64,000 bases of DNA. It comes from Methylococcaceae bacterium UBA6146 (GTDB lineage: Bacteria > Pseudomonadota > Gammaproteobacteria > Methylococcales > Methylomonadaceae). Each line of letters begins with the position of its first letter. The first letter of the stretch is position 1. The notes beneath the pieces are model-generated. The model searched no databases, was not told where the DNA came from, and worked only from the letters and a program-made list of their open reading frames with translations. Location: the NCBI GenBank assembly GCA_002422395.1, contig DIUY01000021.1, positions 1 through 64,000 on the forward strand, given 5' to 3'. A program made the position numbers and the translations under genes. Positions 25,219-33,336 of the stretch are shown piece after piece.

Positions 25219-25225
25219 AAAAACC

Positions 25226-25312
25226 GGTGGCGGTAAAAATGTTAATGATATTTTGGAATCAAAAAATATGTTTTTTGACTCCGCTGTCACTTAAGCATTT
25301 GTGTTTACCACT
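25226..25312. repeat. dispersed palindromic repeat, copy 1
   Basis: This 87-base copy runs from GGTGGCGGTAAA to TTTACCACT, imperfect terminal inverted repeats. The core is a palindrome built on GGAATCAAAAAA and TTTTTTGACTCC. Copies 2 and 3 are at 32182 and 33936. It lies just downstream of the DUF302-like gene and encodes nothing. Confidence 0.85.
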
Positions 25313-25377
25313 GTCAAAGCCCTAATGGCTTTTTATTTATCTGATCATTTTATATTTTTGTAAATAAGGCATTGTTA

Positions 25378-25764
25378 ATGGGAAACAAAAAAGTAGCATC
25401 AATTTTAGGCGTTTTTTTTCTGGTGGCCATTGCAGGTTGTGCAACAGCGCCTGAGCAACCGGTTGAAGAAACGGCATTTGTCAACGATTACCCTACCCGT
25501 GATCGGGTTGAATATGTTTTAAATTGTGTTGCCCAACATGGTGGTTTAACGTATATCACTCAGTATGCGTGCGGTTGCAAAATTGATAAGATTGCAGAAA
25601 AGCTAACTTTTAGCGATTATGACGCAGCTAAGACATTCAGTTACTTAAAGGGCACGCCAGGTGAAAGCGGCCGGGCTTTTCGCGATCCTGCACAATCCAA
25701 AAGTTTGAGGGCAAGGCTTAAAGAAGCTGAAGAATCTGCTGAAAAGGCCTGTTTTGTAAAATAA
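25378..25764 (+). CDS. small lipoprotein of unknown function
   Basis: The 128-residue product has a clean lipoprotein signal (KKVASILGVFFLVAIAGC, cleavage before the Cys). The mature part carries several cysteines (NCVAQHG, YACGCKID and a Cys near the C-terminus) and a charged helical tail (RARLKEAEESAEKA). I recognise no family. The ATG at 25378 is chosen over an in-frame TTG six bases earlier. The next gene is a convergent SoxYZ-like carrier, so a link with quinoprotein electron transfer is possible but unproven. Confidence 0.6.
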   Translation: MGNKKVASILGVFFLVAIAGCATAPEQPVEETAFVNDYPTRDRVEYVLNCVAQHGGLTYITQYACGCKIDKIAEKLTFSDYDAAKTFSYLKGTPGESGRAFRDPAQSKSLRARLKEAEESAEKACFVK

Positions 25765-25811
25765 AATTACGGTTAATTATCATATTCCAAATATCAGGTT
25801 AACCTCCTAGC

Positions 25812-26645
25812 TTAGGGATTAACCTGATAAGTTTCAGTATAGGTCTGGCCTTTTTTACAAGCATCTCTAGCGATAGCGCTTTCACACGATGTGTCAGTAA
25901 ATTCGGCTTTGAGTTCGCCTGCTTTTTCCGGGATAAAGTAAAACCTGAAATTAGGGTCGGAACTAATAGCAATATCTGTTTTTGCCGTTAGTACTGGCTT
26001 GTTATTAAAAGAAATTTTTATATTTTCAATAAAATGTGATTTCTTTAAGAAGCGGGTTACCTGATCCATTTGCATGCCCGTTACGTTTGGGTGGCTTATC
26101 AGCAATTGCACTAGCGTTGGCTGGGCGGCAGACATGTCGCTATCTAGCTTAAATTTCATTTTGCCTAAGCGTTTCATTGATGCGTCCATGTCGGCACTAA
26201 TAGGTGTTGAACACCCGCCGCTTGCTTTTACAAACTTTTTCGACATAAAAAGCTTGCCATTATTCATTTGTGCGATTGCACGGATATAACTGTAAGTGTT
26301 GACCCTTATCCGCATGGCTAAATCAGCTTTGCCACTTTCTGGAGTAAATTCAAATTCCCAAACAAAAGGAAGGGGGTTTTTGTCAACGAGCACCAAGATT
26401 TTTTTTATATAACTGTCTGGGGTCTGCTTTACTTTACTGATGATTTTTAGTGGCACTAGAGCAGGGTCTTCTGCACGATAAGGCGCATCAAGCTCGATAA
26501 CGGCATTCGATTCTTCAATGGGTTGATCAGAAAAATAGCGGTTTTTTAACGTAGTGTTCCATTCAATTTCATCACTGTTAGCTGCCGCAAAAACGGTGGT
26601 TGGAATTAAGATGAAAAAATATAAAGCAATTTTTTTTATGTCCAT
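25812..26645 (-). CDS. quinoprotein dehydrogenase-associated SoxYZ-like carrier
   Basis: The 277-residue exported protein has a signal peptide (residues 1-20, ending VFAAA). A SoxY-like domain with ASGGCSTPI (about 140-148) is followed by a SoxZ-like domain from about residue 175 (LVQLLISHPNVTGM). The Cys in the GGCS motif matches the carrier-thiol position of SoxY. This fused SoxYZ form is known beside PQQ-dependent alcohol dehydrogenases in methylotrophs. No dehydrogenase lies nearby here. Its substrate is unknown. Confidence 0.8.
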   Translation of the reverse strand: MDIKKIALYFFILIPTTVFAAANSDEIEWNTTLKNRYFSDQPIEESNAVIELDAPYRAEDPALVPLKIISKVKQTPDSYIKKILVLVDKNPLPFVWEFEFTPESGKADLAMRIRVNTYSYIRAIAQMNNGKLFMSKKFVKASGGCSTPISADMDASMKRLGKMKFKLDSDMSAAQPTLVQLLISHPNVTGMQMDQVTRFLKKSHFIENIKISFNNKPVLTAKTDIAISSDPNFRFYFIPEKAGELKAEFTDTSCESAIARDACKKGQTYTETYQVNP

Positions 26646-26709
26646 TTTTCTGCCCCATTGGTTGGTAAATGGTTATCGAGGATTGTCATGCAAATTTACG
26701 GGTCGGCAA

Positions 26710-27117
26710 TTATTCGCCGACCTGGGCAATCCAGTCCTGTAAATTATAATAGTTTGTGATGCGGGCAACTTTATTGTCGCGGACCTCAAAAAAGGCGCCC
26801 GCAGGCAGGCGGTATTTTTGCCCTTGTGCGGCTGGCAAGCCTTCATCGGTTTTAATGTACTCGCCTAGAACGACAAATTCGGCTGCCGCCCTACTTCCAT
26901 CAGCAGTTGCCATAATTACCATGTCAATAAGTTGCTCCCTGTAGTTATTGTTCATGCAGGCCATAAATTGCGAAAATGCCGCTTTGCCTACTTCCCGCTT
27001 ACCTTGATTAATGTCATGTATAACATCATCGGTTAGCAGGCTTAAGAAAATGTCCATGTTGCCGCTATTGAAAGCGTTGTAATAATCTTCAATTAGGCTT
27101 ATGGTTTGCTGTTTCAT
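26710..27117 (-). CDS. SnoaL-like (NTF2 superfamily) protein
   Basis: The 135-residue cytoplasmic protein has the NTF2-like cone fold pattern: IEDYYNAFNSGNMDIFLSLLTDDVIHDINQG at the start, AAAEFVVLGEYIKTDEGLP in the middle, and FFEVRDNKVARITNYYNLQDW near the end. Members are hydrolases, isomerases or binding proteins, so the reaction cannot be assigned. It diverges from the signalling operon beginning at 27293. Confidence 0.75.
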   Translation of the reverse strand: MKQQTISLIEDYYNAFNSGNMDIFLSLLTDDVIHDINQGKREVGKAAFSQFMACMNNNYREQLIDMVIMATADGSRAAAEFVVLGEYIKTDEGLPAAQGQKYRLPAGAFFEVRDNKVARITNYYNLQDWIAQVGE

Positions 27118-27239
27118 AATGATCCCGTGATTAAATTGGTGAATTAAATAAATCGTGTATTTTATAGTTAATCATCCGTTTAGCCTTGATTATTTTATAT
27201 GCTGTACAGTTTGTGGATATATTTTATTAGTCAACTGCC

Positions 27240-27267
27240 TTGTAAAATGATAATTTAAGTCTATTAT
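27240..27267 (+). promoter_or_regulatory. probable promoter of the GTPase/Roadblock operon
   Basis: TTGTAA (27240-27245), 16 bases, then TATTAT (27262-27267), about 25 bases before the ATG at 27293. The spacing is one base short of optimal. Confidence 0.45.
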
Positions 27268-27292
27268 CTGATTCAGCTAAGAATAATTATTA

Positions 27293-28030
27293 ATGAATAT
27301 TAATACCAACTTGATTACGTGTGGCGATGAAAGTGACACCCGATCTATAGACCGGATGTCTTTTTTTTCGTGTGACGATGAAGATTTTTTTTGGTTTCAA
27401 GATGCAGTCGGCTGTACGGATTTTTTAGGAAAGCTGGTTTTTAATGTTGCCAGAAAGCCAAAACGGTTGACTGCCCATTTGCAACGCATCTTTTATTGTT
27501 TTAAAGCACATAAGAGCGAGCAGCTTTTTGCTGCCATTGTTGATTTTCTAGTAGTCTTAAATAAACGTGGTGAAGCGATTAGCTGGAGAGTTGTTATAGG
27601 CGCAAAATCCCAACTTAGTTCCGATCAATTCCAACTGCTTAAGAGTTATTTAAAGAACGACCAAGACGAGGTGCACCGGTTGCCTGCTAACCAGTATTCA
27701 ATTTTTACCAGAGGATTGTTAGGTGTTAATAACATGGTTCGGCAAATCGAGCAGCCGCTCGAAAACATGGATTATGATCCTTTGGAATTGGCACGCGACC
27801 ACATTGAGTATAGCCAACTGGAAGAAGCTAAGCTGGTGCTTGAAAGGGCAGTTGTGAGTGATCCGGGAAGAAGTGAGTTGCAACATGAGTTGCTGGTGTT
27901 ATATCAATCGACCCGTGATTCATTAGGTTTCAATCGGATGTTCGCTGAACTGGCGCAGTTAGAGGTTAACATGGTGGATGAGTGGGGGCAGTTAAACGAC
28001 TACTTTAAAGGACGGAATAACAATGGATAA
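27293..28030 (+). CDS. TPR/FimV-like protein, first gene of the GTPase operon
   Basis: The 245-residue protein has no signal peptide. The N-terminal part (residues 1-150) is unfamiliar; the C-terminal 90 residues resemble the helical repeat domain at the end of FimV/TadD-type proteins (LELARDHIEYSQLEEAKLVLERAVVSDPGRSELQ as one helix pair, written here only in part as a signature). Such repeats mediate protein contacts. It overlaps the scaffold gene by eight bases. I infer an adaptor role in the signalling complex. Confidence 0.6.
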   Translation: MNINTNLITCGDESDTRSIDRMSFFSCDDEDFFWFQDAVGCTDFLGKLVFNVARKPKRLTAHLQRIFYCFKAHKSEQLFAAIVDFLVVLNKRGEAISWRVVIGAKSQLSSDQFQLLKSYLKNDQDEVHRLPANQYSIFTRGLLGVNNMVRQIEQPLENMDYDPLELARDHIEYSQLEEAKLVLERAVVSDPGRSELQHELLVLYQSTRDSLGFNRMFAELAQLEVNMVDEWGQLNDYFKGRNNNG

Positions 28031-29246
28031 AACTAAACGCCCACTAAAAGTTGCACTGCATGGAATGGATGGGCGCAGCTATAAAATGATGTCCATGTAT
28101 TTGCAAGGCCCTTGCAAGGGCCTTGCCGTTGTTGTTGATCAAGGCAATGAAGATATTGATATTTTTGATTTAGATGGAGTTAATGGAGAGGCATTAATCA
28201 CTGCACATTTGGAAAAACAAACGCAGAAGCCGGCTATAGTTTTATCGCTGCATGAACGTATGATTGAAAACGTTCTTATGGTAAAAAAGCCAGTAAAAAT
28301 AGATGATATGTTAGCCGCTTTATCTAAAGCAAAGGCATTGCTTGACAAACCGGCTACGCCAATTAAAAGGCAGGATGCTGTTGTTGGCGATAAGGGCAAT
28401 GATAACTTGGATACTCAAGCAGTGGCTAAAAAGGCTGATCAAGTAGATGAAAAGCCGGTCCTGAAGAAATTTGTCCTTAATACCGACGAACAGAAAAAGA
28501 CTTCGAAACATCAGGCCGCAATGCAGTTAGATGAAAAGGGTTTTGGTGCATTTATTGGTAATGTTCCAGGCATTGATGTTAATGATCCAAAGCAATTTGC
28601 CAGGGCAAGTTATAACACTAAAGAATACTTTCAGGGTTATGTGGAGTCTGCATACAAGATATGTCATTCAAAAGGCCAAGTCAGGCAATTAAACTCAGGA
28701 TGGAATCCCCTCATTATTTTCCCCCACAGCCAAGAAATATGGCTTGATGTTGATGAAAATCAATTAAGATCATTTTCTGGTTTGTCCATTAATGCCACGC
28801 TTGGCTCTAAAATGTCAATAACGCCATTAAGCCAAGACTCATCTACGGCCGATAGAAAATTGGAAAGGTTTCAAAGTATGGATGCGTTTCTTTGGAAAAT
28901 TGCTTGCTGGGCATCGAAGGGTAGGTATCCCGCTTCCATAGACATCAGTCAGCCCGTTTATCTCAAACATTGGCCTAATTTTACCCGAATACTGGTTACA
29001 CCTCATGCCCTGCGTATTTCAGCGTTGCTGATCCAAGGCCCAAGAACATTGGCCAATGTGGCGGAAGTCCTTAATATCAAGCCACAATATGTTTTTGTGT
29101 TCATTAGCGCTGCCTGCGCTTTAGGGTTGGCGGGGCAAGTAAAAAGAGAAGCTGATGTGTTAGTGCAATCACCCGAAATTAAACCAAACAAAAACCAAGG
29201 CTTGCTGGGTCGTATTCTCAGTACATTGCGTGGAAAGAAAGCTTAG
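28023..29246 (+). CDS. receiver-like/winged-helix scaffold protein
   Basis: The 407-residue product has an N-terminal receiver-like domain (IDIFDLDGVNGEALI; VKKPVKIDDMLAALSKA reads like the end of a response-regulator fold), a charged linker (about 115-165), a middle domain with EYFQGYVESAYKI, a winged-helix-like segment (RTLANVAEVLNIKPQYVFVF) and a basic tail (GLLGRILSTLRGKKA). Order and tail match the protein at 8431-9582. In Streptomyces conservons a winged-helix protein (CvnC) lies beside Roadblock and GTPase genes, so an equivalent role is plausible. No direct family name is known to me. Confidence 0.65.
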   Translation: MDKTKRPLKVALHGMDGRSYKMMSMYLQGPCKGLAVVVDQGNEDIDIFDLDGVNGEALITAHLEKQTQKPAIVLSLHERMIENVLMVKKPVKIDDMLAALSKAKALLDKPATPIKRQDAVVGDKGNDNLDTQAVAKKADQVDEKPVLKKFVLNTDEQKKTSKHQAAMQLDEKGFGAFIGNVPGIDVNDPKQFARASYNTKEYFQGYVESAYKICHSKGQVRQLNSGWNPLIIFPHSQEIWLDVDENQLRSFSGLSINATLGSKMSITPLSQDSSTADRKLERFQSMDAFLWKIACWASKGRYPASIDISQPVYLKHWPNFTRILVTPHALRISALLIQGPRTLANVAEVLNIKPQYVFVFISAACALGLAGQVKREADVLVQSPEIKPNKNQGLLGRILSTLRGKKA

Positions 29247-29260
29247 CGGAACAAATTATC

Positions 29261-29797
29261 ATGAGTCAGTATAAAATTATTTTTACAGGACCTGTAGGTG
29301 CGGGGAAGACTACGGCGATTAATTCAATCAGTGATGTGCCACCGGTAAAAACGGACGCTTCCGCTAGTGATATGACAAAGTCGCGTAAATCCTCGACTAC
29401 GGTTGCAATGGATTATGGCATCATGAACTTGGCCGACGGTGAAAAGTTACATCTATATGGCACACCTGGGCAGGAACGTTTTGATTTTATGTGGGATATC
29501 TTGGTGACCGGAGGGATTGGTTTAGTATTGTTGCTTGATAATACGCGGGCAGACCCTTTTCAGGATATGAGGTTTTTTTTGGATGCGTTTGACAAGTTTA
29601 TTGTTGACACTACTGTTGCCATAGGGATCACGCAAATGGATTTGAGTAGCAAACCAACCATTGAAGATTATCATATCCAGCTACGGGAAATGGGATTAAA
29701 GCCCCCCGTTTTTGCAGTTGACGCACGCGTGAAAAGTGATGTTTCTTTATTGGTTCAAGCATTGTTATATTCACTAGATCCAGGCTTAGAGGGATAG
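29261..29797 (+). CDS. COG2229/MglA-like small GTPase
   Basis: The 178-residue protein is a Ras-superfamily switch. Walker A is GPVGAGKTT (residues 10-18), G3 is YGTPGQERF (66-74) where most Ras proteins have DTAGQE, and G4 is TQMD (124-127). The GTPGQERFDFMW block is typical of the COG2229 group that includes CvnD and relatives of MglA. It sits between the scaffold and two Roadblock genes, which are probably its regulators. It is likely to act at the membrane or pole, but no lipidation site is visible. Confidence 0.9.
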   Translation: MSQYKIIFTGPVGAGKTTAINSISDVPPVKTDASASDMTKSRKSSTTVAMDYGIMNLADGEKLHLYGTPGQERFDFMWDILVTGGIGLVLLLDNTRADPFQDMRFFLDAFDKFIVDTTVAIGITQMDLSSKPTIEDYHIQLREMGLKPPVFAVDARVKSDVSLLVQALLYSLDPGLEG

Positions 29798-29800
29798 TTG

Positions 29801-30445
29801 ATGAGTAGTAAATATTCGCTAACTGAAGGCCTGTATTTATATCCCACACCTGCCGGTGCATATTATGCGGTCTCTTCTTTGGAGACCGATAAGCCTCGCC
29901 AATTTTTGAGAAAATTACTCCAACAATTACAGACCCCTGCGCTTACTATCGAGAATTTACAGTATTTAATGGATCAAGAGGATGAACAGAAATGTTTGGA
30001 GTCTTTACACCATTGCCAAAAATTGCATTGGATACAAGGGCTGGATTCAGCAGTCGAATATCCTAATGGTCCATTGGAAGATATTTTGCCTGGTTTGTTA
30101 GGCAAGGTTACAGAAAATGGCAAAGTTTTGCTTGCCGATAACCAGGGCTTTTATCTTGCCACACACGGTGTTCCGCATGAAGTTGCCGAAGAGTTGTCTG
30201 CTTTAAGCGCAGAAATTGCGACAGTCCATGAGCGGCGTTCAGGTTTGCTAATAAATAACATGGGCTTGAAAAGCCATGCATGGTCTATAGTTGATGTGTT
30301 TGGAAACAGTGAGGTTGGTTTTTGGCCGTTATTTATCTCCAATAACCGATTTGTCATTGCAGTTTATGGTATACCCCATTTCAATCAGCCAGAATTTGTT
30401 TCCTTGGTTTGGGCGCTAACGATTCGCTATGCAACAAAAAAATAG
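29801..30445 (+). CDS. winged-helix plus Roadblock-like protein
   Basis: The 214-residue protein starts at the ATG three bases after the GTPase stop (a TTG precedes it). Residues 1-90 are helical, with LRKLLQQLQTPALTIENLQYLM suggesting a winged-helix fold. Residues 90-214 fit Roadblock/LC7 (GKVLLADNQGFYLATHGVP, then ELSALSAEIATVHERRSG and a closing strand and helix). It may form a heterodimer with the next gene's product on the GTPase. Confidence 0.65.
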   Translation: MSSKYSLTEGLYLYPTPAGAYYAVSSLETDKPRQFLRKLLQQLQTPALTIENLQYLMDQEDEQKCLESLHHCQKLHWIQGLDSAVEYPNGPLEDILPGLLGKVTENGKVLLADNQGFYLATHGVPHEVAEELSALSAEIATVHERRSGLLINNMGLKSHAWSIVDVFGNSEVGFWPLFISNNRFVIAVYGIPHFNQPEFVSLVWALTIRYATKK

Positions 30446-30495
30446 TTAATTTTATGGTTACACACTATTAATAAAGAGAGAAGAGGAAACTAAAT

Positions 30496-30858
30496 ATGCG
30501 TGCAAATATGTTGACTTCTGTGTTGACAGAGCTTAACGGTACTTCAGCTGATATTGAGGCATCGGGAATTATATCGACTGATGGTTTGATGATAGCATCA
30601 GTATTGCCAGCGACCATGGATGAGGATAGAGTGGGGGCGATGAGTGCCGCAATGCTTTCTTTGGGTGACAGAACAGCTCAAGAGTTGGCAAGGGGGACAT
30701 TGGAGCAGGTATTGATTAAGGGTGCTAATGGTTATGTGCTCATGACCTACGCAGGTGCAGAATCAGTGTTAACGGTTTTAGCAAAACCCAATGCCAAATT
30801 AGGTTTGATTTTTCTTGATGTAAAACGTGCAGCGACGAGCATAGCGGAATTTTTATAG
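30496..30858 (+). CDS. Roadblock/LC7 domain protein
   Basis: The 120-residue protein covers a single Roadblock domain: MLTSVLTELNGTSADIEASGIISTDG as the first helix and strand (only its pattern matters), LMIASVLPATMDEDRVGAMSAA, then EQVLIKGANGYVLMTYAG and TVLAKPNAKLGLIFLDVKRA. This is close to the MglB/CvnB type that modulates nucleotide turnover on the partner GTPase. Ribosome-binding site GAGAGAAGAGGAAAC lies upstream. Confidence 0.88.
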   Translation: MRANMLTSVLTELNGTSADIEASGIISTDGLMIASVLPATMDEDRVGAMSAAMLSLGDRTAQELARGTLEQVLIKGANGYVLMTYAGAESVLTVLAKPNAKLGLIFLDVKRAATSIAEFL

Positions 30859-30888
30859 GCCGTGCATTTTAATTGAGAGACAGCAGCT

Positions 30889-31365
30889 ATGATTCATGAC
30901 ATGAAACCAGGGGATGTAGTCGGAGACTACAAGGAGACTATTTTGGACTTATATGGCGGTATAAGTCGGGTGGTTTTATATACCGATATTGAAACCCCCT
31001 ATCCTGATGGTAAGCTGATTGTGTCAACGACCGATAAAGACGGCATAATTACGCATGTCAATAAAGCATTTGTTGAAATGTCTGGTTATACAGAGGATGA
31101 ATTGCTTGATGCGCCCCATTCGATTTTGCGGCATCCGGACATGCCGTCTGTGGCTTTTAAGGATCTATGGGATACGGTAAATGCTGGTAAACATTGGCAA
31201 GGTTACGTTAAAAACTTGCGTAAAGATGGTGGTTTTTATTGGGTTAAAGCAACCGTGATTCCTAATATAAGACAGGGTAAGGTGGTCAGTTACACATCGG
31301 TGCGGAGAAAACCTTCTAGGGCTAAAGTGGAAGAGTGCATGAAGCTTTATCCAACATTGCTTTAA
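30889..31365 (+). CDS. Aer-type PAS domain protein
   Basis: The 158-residue protein is essentially one PAS domain (about residues 40-150). VSTTDKDGIITHVNKAFVEMSGY, HSILRHPDMPSVAFKDLW and HWQGYVKNLRKDGGFYWVKA match the FAD-binding PAS domain of the aerotaxis receptor Aer. No output domain or membrane helix is present, so it probably reports redox or oxygen state to partner proteins. It follows the Roadblock gene by 30 bases. Confidence 0.85.
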   Translation: MIHDMKPGDVVGDYKETILDLYGGISRVVLYTDIETPYPDGKLIVSTTDKDGIITHVNKAFVEMSGYTEDELLDAPHSILRHPDMPSVAFKDLWDTVNAGKHWQGYVKNLRKDGGFYWVKATVIPNIRQGKVVSYTSVRRKPSRAKVEECMKLYPTLL

Positions 31366-31396
31366 CCATTTTATTATAAAAAAACAGGGACATGAT

Positions 31397-32143
31397 ATGC
31401 CATATCAATTTACAGTCAGTCCAGATTTTTCGCCAGATCATTTATCTGGGTGGTATATTTTTAATACTTGGCTTCAAAAACAAACAGGGCAGTCTATTCA
31501 TTTAGAAATGTACAGTAGTTTTCAAAGCCAACGAGAGGCTATTAAGCGCGGCAATGTCGATCTGATTTATGCCAATCCCTTTGATGCTGCAATGCTGGTT
31601 CGTGAAAAAGGTTTTTTGCCTTTAGTTAAGGCTGTGGGGGTTTCTGATGAAGCGATTATTGCGGTTAATGCTGATAGTCTTGTTGACGATGTGGCGAATC
31701 TAATGCCGGGGACGAAGGTTGCCGTAACCGAAGACCCCGATGTCCGCATGATGGGCATGATAATGTTGGAACCCGCTGATTTAGATGCGAGCAATACGGA
31801 TATTGTTGTCTATGACACTTATGTGTTGGTGGCAAAAAATTTACTCCAAGGAAATGTCGATGTAGGTATTTTTTTGGCTGAAGCCTATGATGATTTATCT
31901 CACATAATTAAAAGCAAACTAAAGGTTTTAGTGCGTAGCCAAATTAGTGTCATTAACCATTCCTTAATGATAGGGCCTAAATTTGCTGATAAAAGGGATG
32001 AGATACAAGGCTTGTTAGTCTCCATGGATCAGGATGATAAAGGCAAAGGGGTTCTAAAAAGTTTAGGTTTTGAAGCTTGGGCTAAAGTTGAAGATGAAGA
32101 GATGGAATTTATGATTGATCTGATGGACACTTTAGCCATATAA
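31397..32143 (+). CDS. PhnD-like periplasmic-binding-protein fold without signal peptide
   Basis: The 248-residue protein resembles the phosphate/phosphonate-binding PhnD family: YSSFQSQREAIKRGNVDLIYANPFDAAMLV is a typical first-lobe segment, and NLLQGNVDVGIFLAEAYDDL a second-lobe one. It begins MPYQFTVSPDFSPDH with no signal peptide and no transporter genes are nearby, so it should stay in the cytoplasm and act as a ligand sensor. It is the last gene of the GTPase operon. Confidence 0.75.
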   Translation: MPYQFTVSPDFSPDHLSGWYIFNTWLQKQTGQSIHLEMYSSFQSQREAIKRGNVDLIYANPFDAAMLVREKGFLPLVKAVGVSDEAIIAVNADSLVDDVANLMPGTKVAVTEDPDVRMMGMIMLEPADLDASNTDIVVYDTYVLVAKNLLQGNVDVGIFLAEAYDDLSHIIKSKLKVLVRSQISVINHSLMIGPKFADKRDEIQGLLVSMDQDDKGKGVLKSLGFEAWAKVEDEEMEFMIDLMDTLAI

Positions 32144-32444
32144 ATCACTTATAAAGTGGGTGGCTGAGGATGTTCCTGAATGGTAGTGGTAAAAATGGTA
32201 ATGATATTTTGGAATCAAAAAAACATGTTTTTTGGCTCCGCTGTCACTTATGAGTATTTACCACTACTTCTGAATTTTGTGTAAACAGATTTTCTATCAA
32301 TCAGGTATCCAGTCCGTTCTTCAAATTAGAGGCATCGGCATTTTTACGGATGTTCGCCAAGGTTAACTTAACAACTACCTGCTTTCAGCTGGTGGGTTAG
32401 CGAGGGGTACATAGGACTAAAATCCGCCCACCTTGTGTCCCGCA
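32144..32444. other. intergenic region with repeat copy 2
   Basis: About 300 bases between two convergent genes. The left third is repeat copy 2. The rest (32270-32440) has short open frames on both strands without a start or family match; it could be decayed coding DNA, but I cannot identify a source. Confidence 0.5.
32182..32268. repeat. dispersed palindromic repeat, copy 2
   Basis: This 87-base copy has the clearest ends: GGTAGTGGTAAA at the left and TTTACCACTACT at the right, inverted repeats matching at 11 of 12 positions. The internal palindrome is GGAATCAAAAAA...TTTTTTGGCTCC. It starts 38 bases after the PhnD-like gene. Confidence 0.88.
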
Positions 32445-33014
32445 CTATAAGCTTTCATCGTTTGCTTTTTTATAGCCATACACCATTGATCTTGTTAGGT
32501 TTTCACGGTTCACATAACTTTCGATAGCAACGCCTGCAATATGGACAAAAACTAGCAATAATGAAAAATTAGCAAACAACTCATGTATTTCTTCCCAAAA
32601 TTTTTCATAATCAGCGCCTATAAAAGCTAACGGCCCTGCGTTTTTATCCGCGCCATACACGGCAATCCCAGTTAGTGTGGTTAGTAGTAAACTGGTTAGC
32701 AACAACACAATCATTCCAGCCCCCGCAGGATTATGGCCGACATAGCGTTTGGCTGTTGATGCGATTACATCTTTAATATAGCGGTAAGATTCTGATGGCG
32801 TACATAAGAAATTCGAGAATCTGGCGTATTCGTTACCGATAAATCCCCATATCAAGCGGAACATTAATAAACCAAACACTAAGTAACCAGCCCAGACATG
32901 AACTGTTAATAATTCATCTTCTGTCAGATAGGCTATGAAGAAGCTGATTACTAATAGCCAATGGAAAGCTCTAAGTGGAAGATCCCAAACTTTAATTAAT
33001 GGATGCGTATTCAT
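32445..33014 (-). CDS. cytochrome b561-type membrane protein
   Basis: The 189-residue protein has four membrane helices and conserved histidines (RAFHWLLV near residue 18, TVHVWAGYL near 38, FVHIAGVAIES near 157), matching the di-heme cytochrome b/b6 domain family (COG3658). It would pass electrons between quinol and a periplasmic partner, often a c-type cytochrome, but no such gene is adjacent. The C-terminus SMVYGYKK is common in this family. Confidence 0.88.
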   Translation of the reverse strand: MNTHPLIKVWDLPLRAFHWLLVISFFIAYLTEDELLTVHVWAGYLVFGLLMFRLIWGFIGNEYARFSNFLCTPSESYRYIKDVIASTAKRYVGHNPAGAGMIVLLLTSLLLTTLTGIAVYGADKNAGPLAFIGADYEKFWEEIHELFANFSLLLVFVHIAGVAIESYVNRENLTRSMVYGYKKANDESL

Positions 33015-33336
33015 GATTGATTCCTTTAGTCCATACTGAATAATTGATTGGAGATTTTTTAGTTATTTTTCAACGTGTTAGCATAATTCTAAGGAGCTTA
33101 AACTTTTTTGAAAATTAGTGCAAATACTGATGGCATTAATAAAACTCGGATATCACCTATATTTTTTCAGTATTGACTACCATTGCTGTCCAAATTAAGT
33201 CGGGACAAAATTGGGCTTCCCTCCGCCCTATTCTTGTTTCGCGTATAACAACGACTTCTTGGTTAAGGTCTGATTAATGTTGGCTACTCTATCATCTGTA
33301 CCGACCCAAAATTATTTAACTTTTAGGAAGGTTATT
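33015..33336. other. divergent intergenic region
   Basis: The 322 bases separate the cytochrome b gene (minus) from the His-rich protein gene (plus) and should contain both promoters. I cannot choose either with confidence. No gene seen. Confidence 0.5.
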
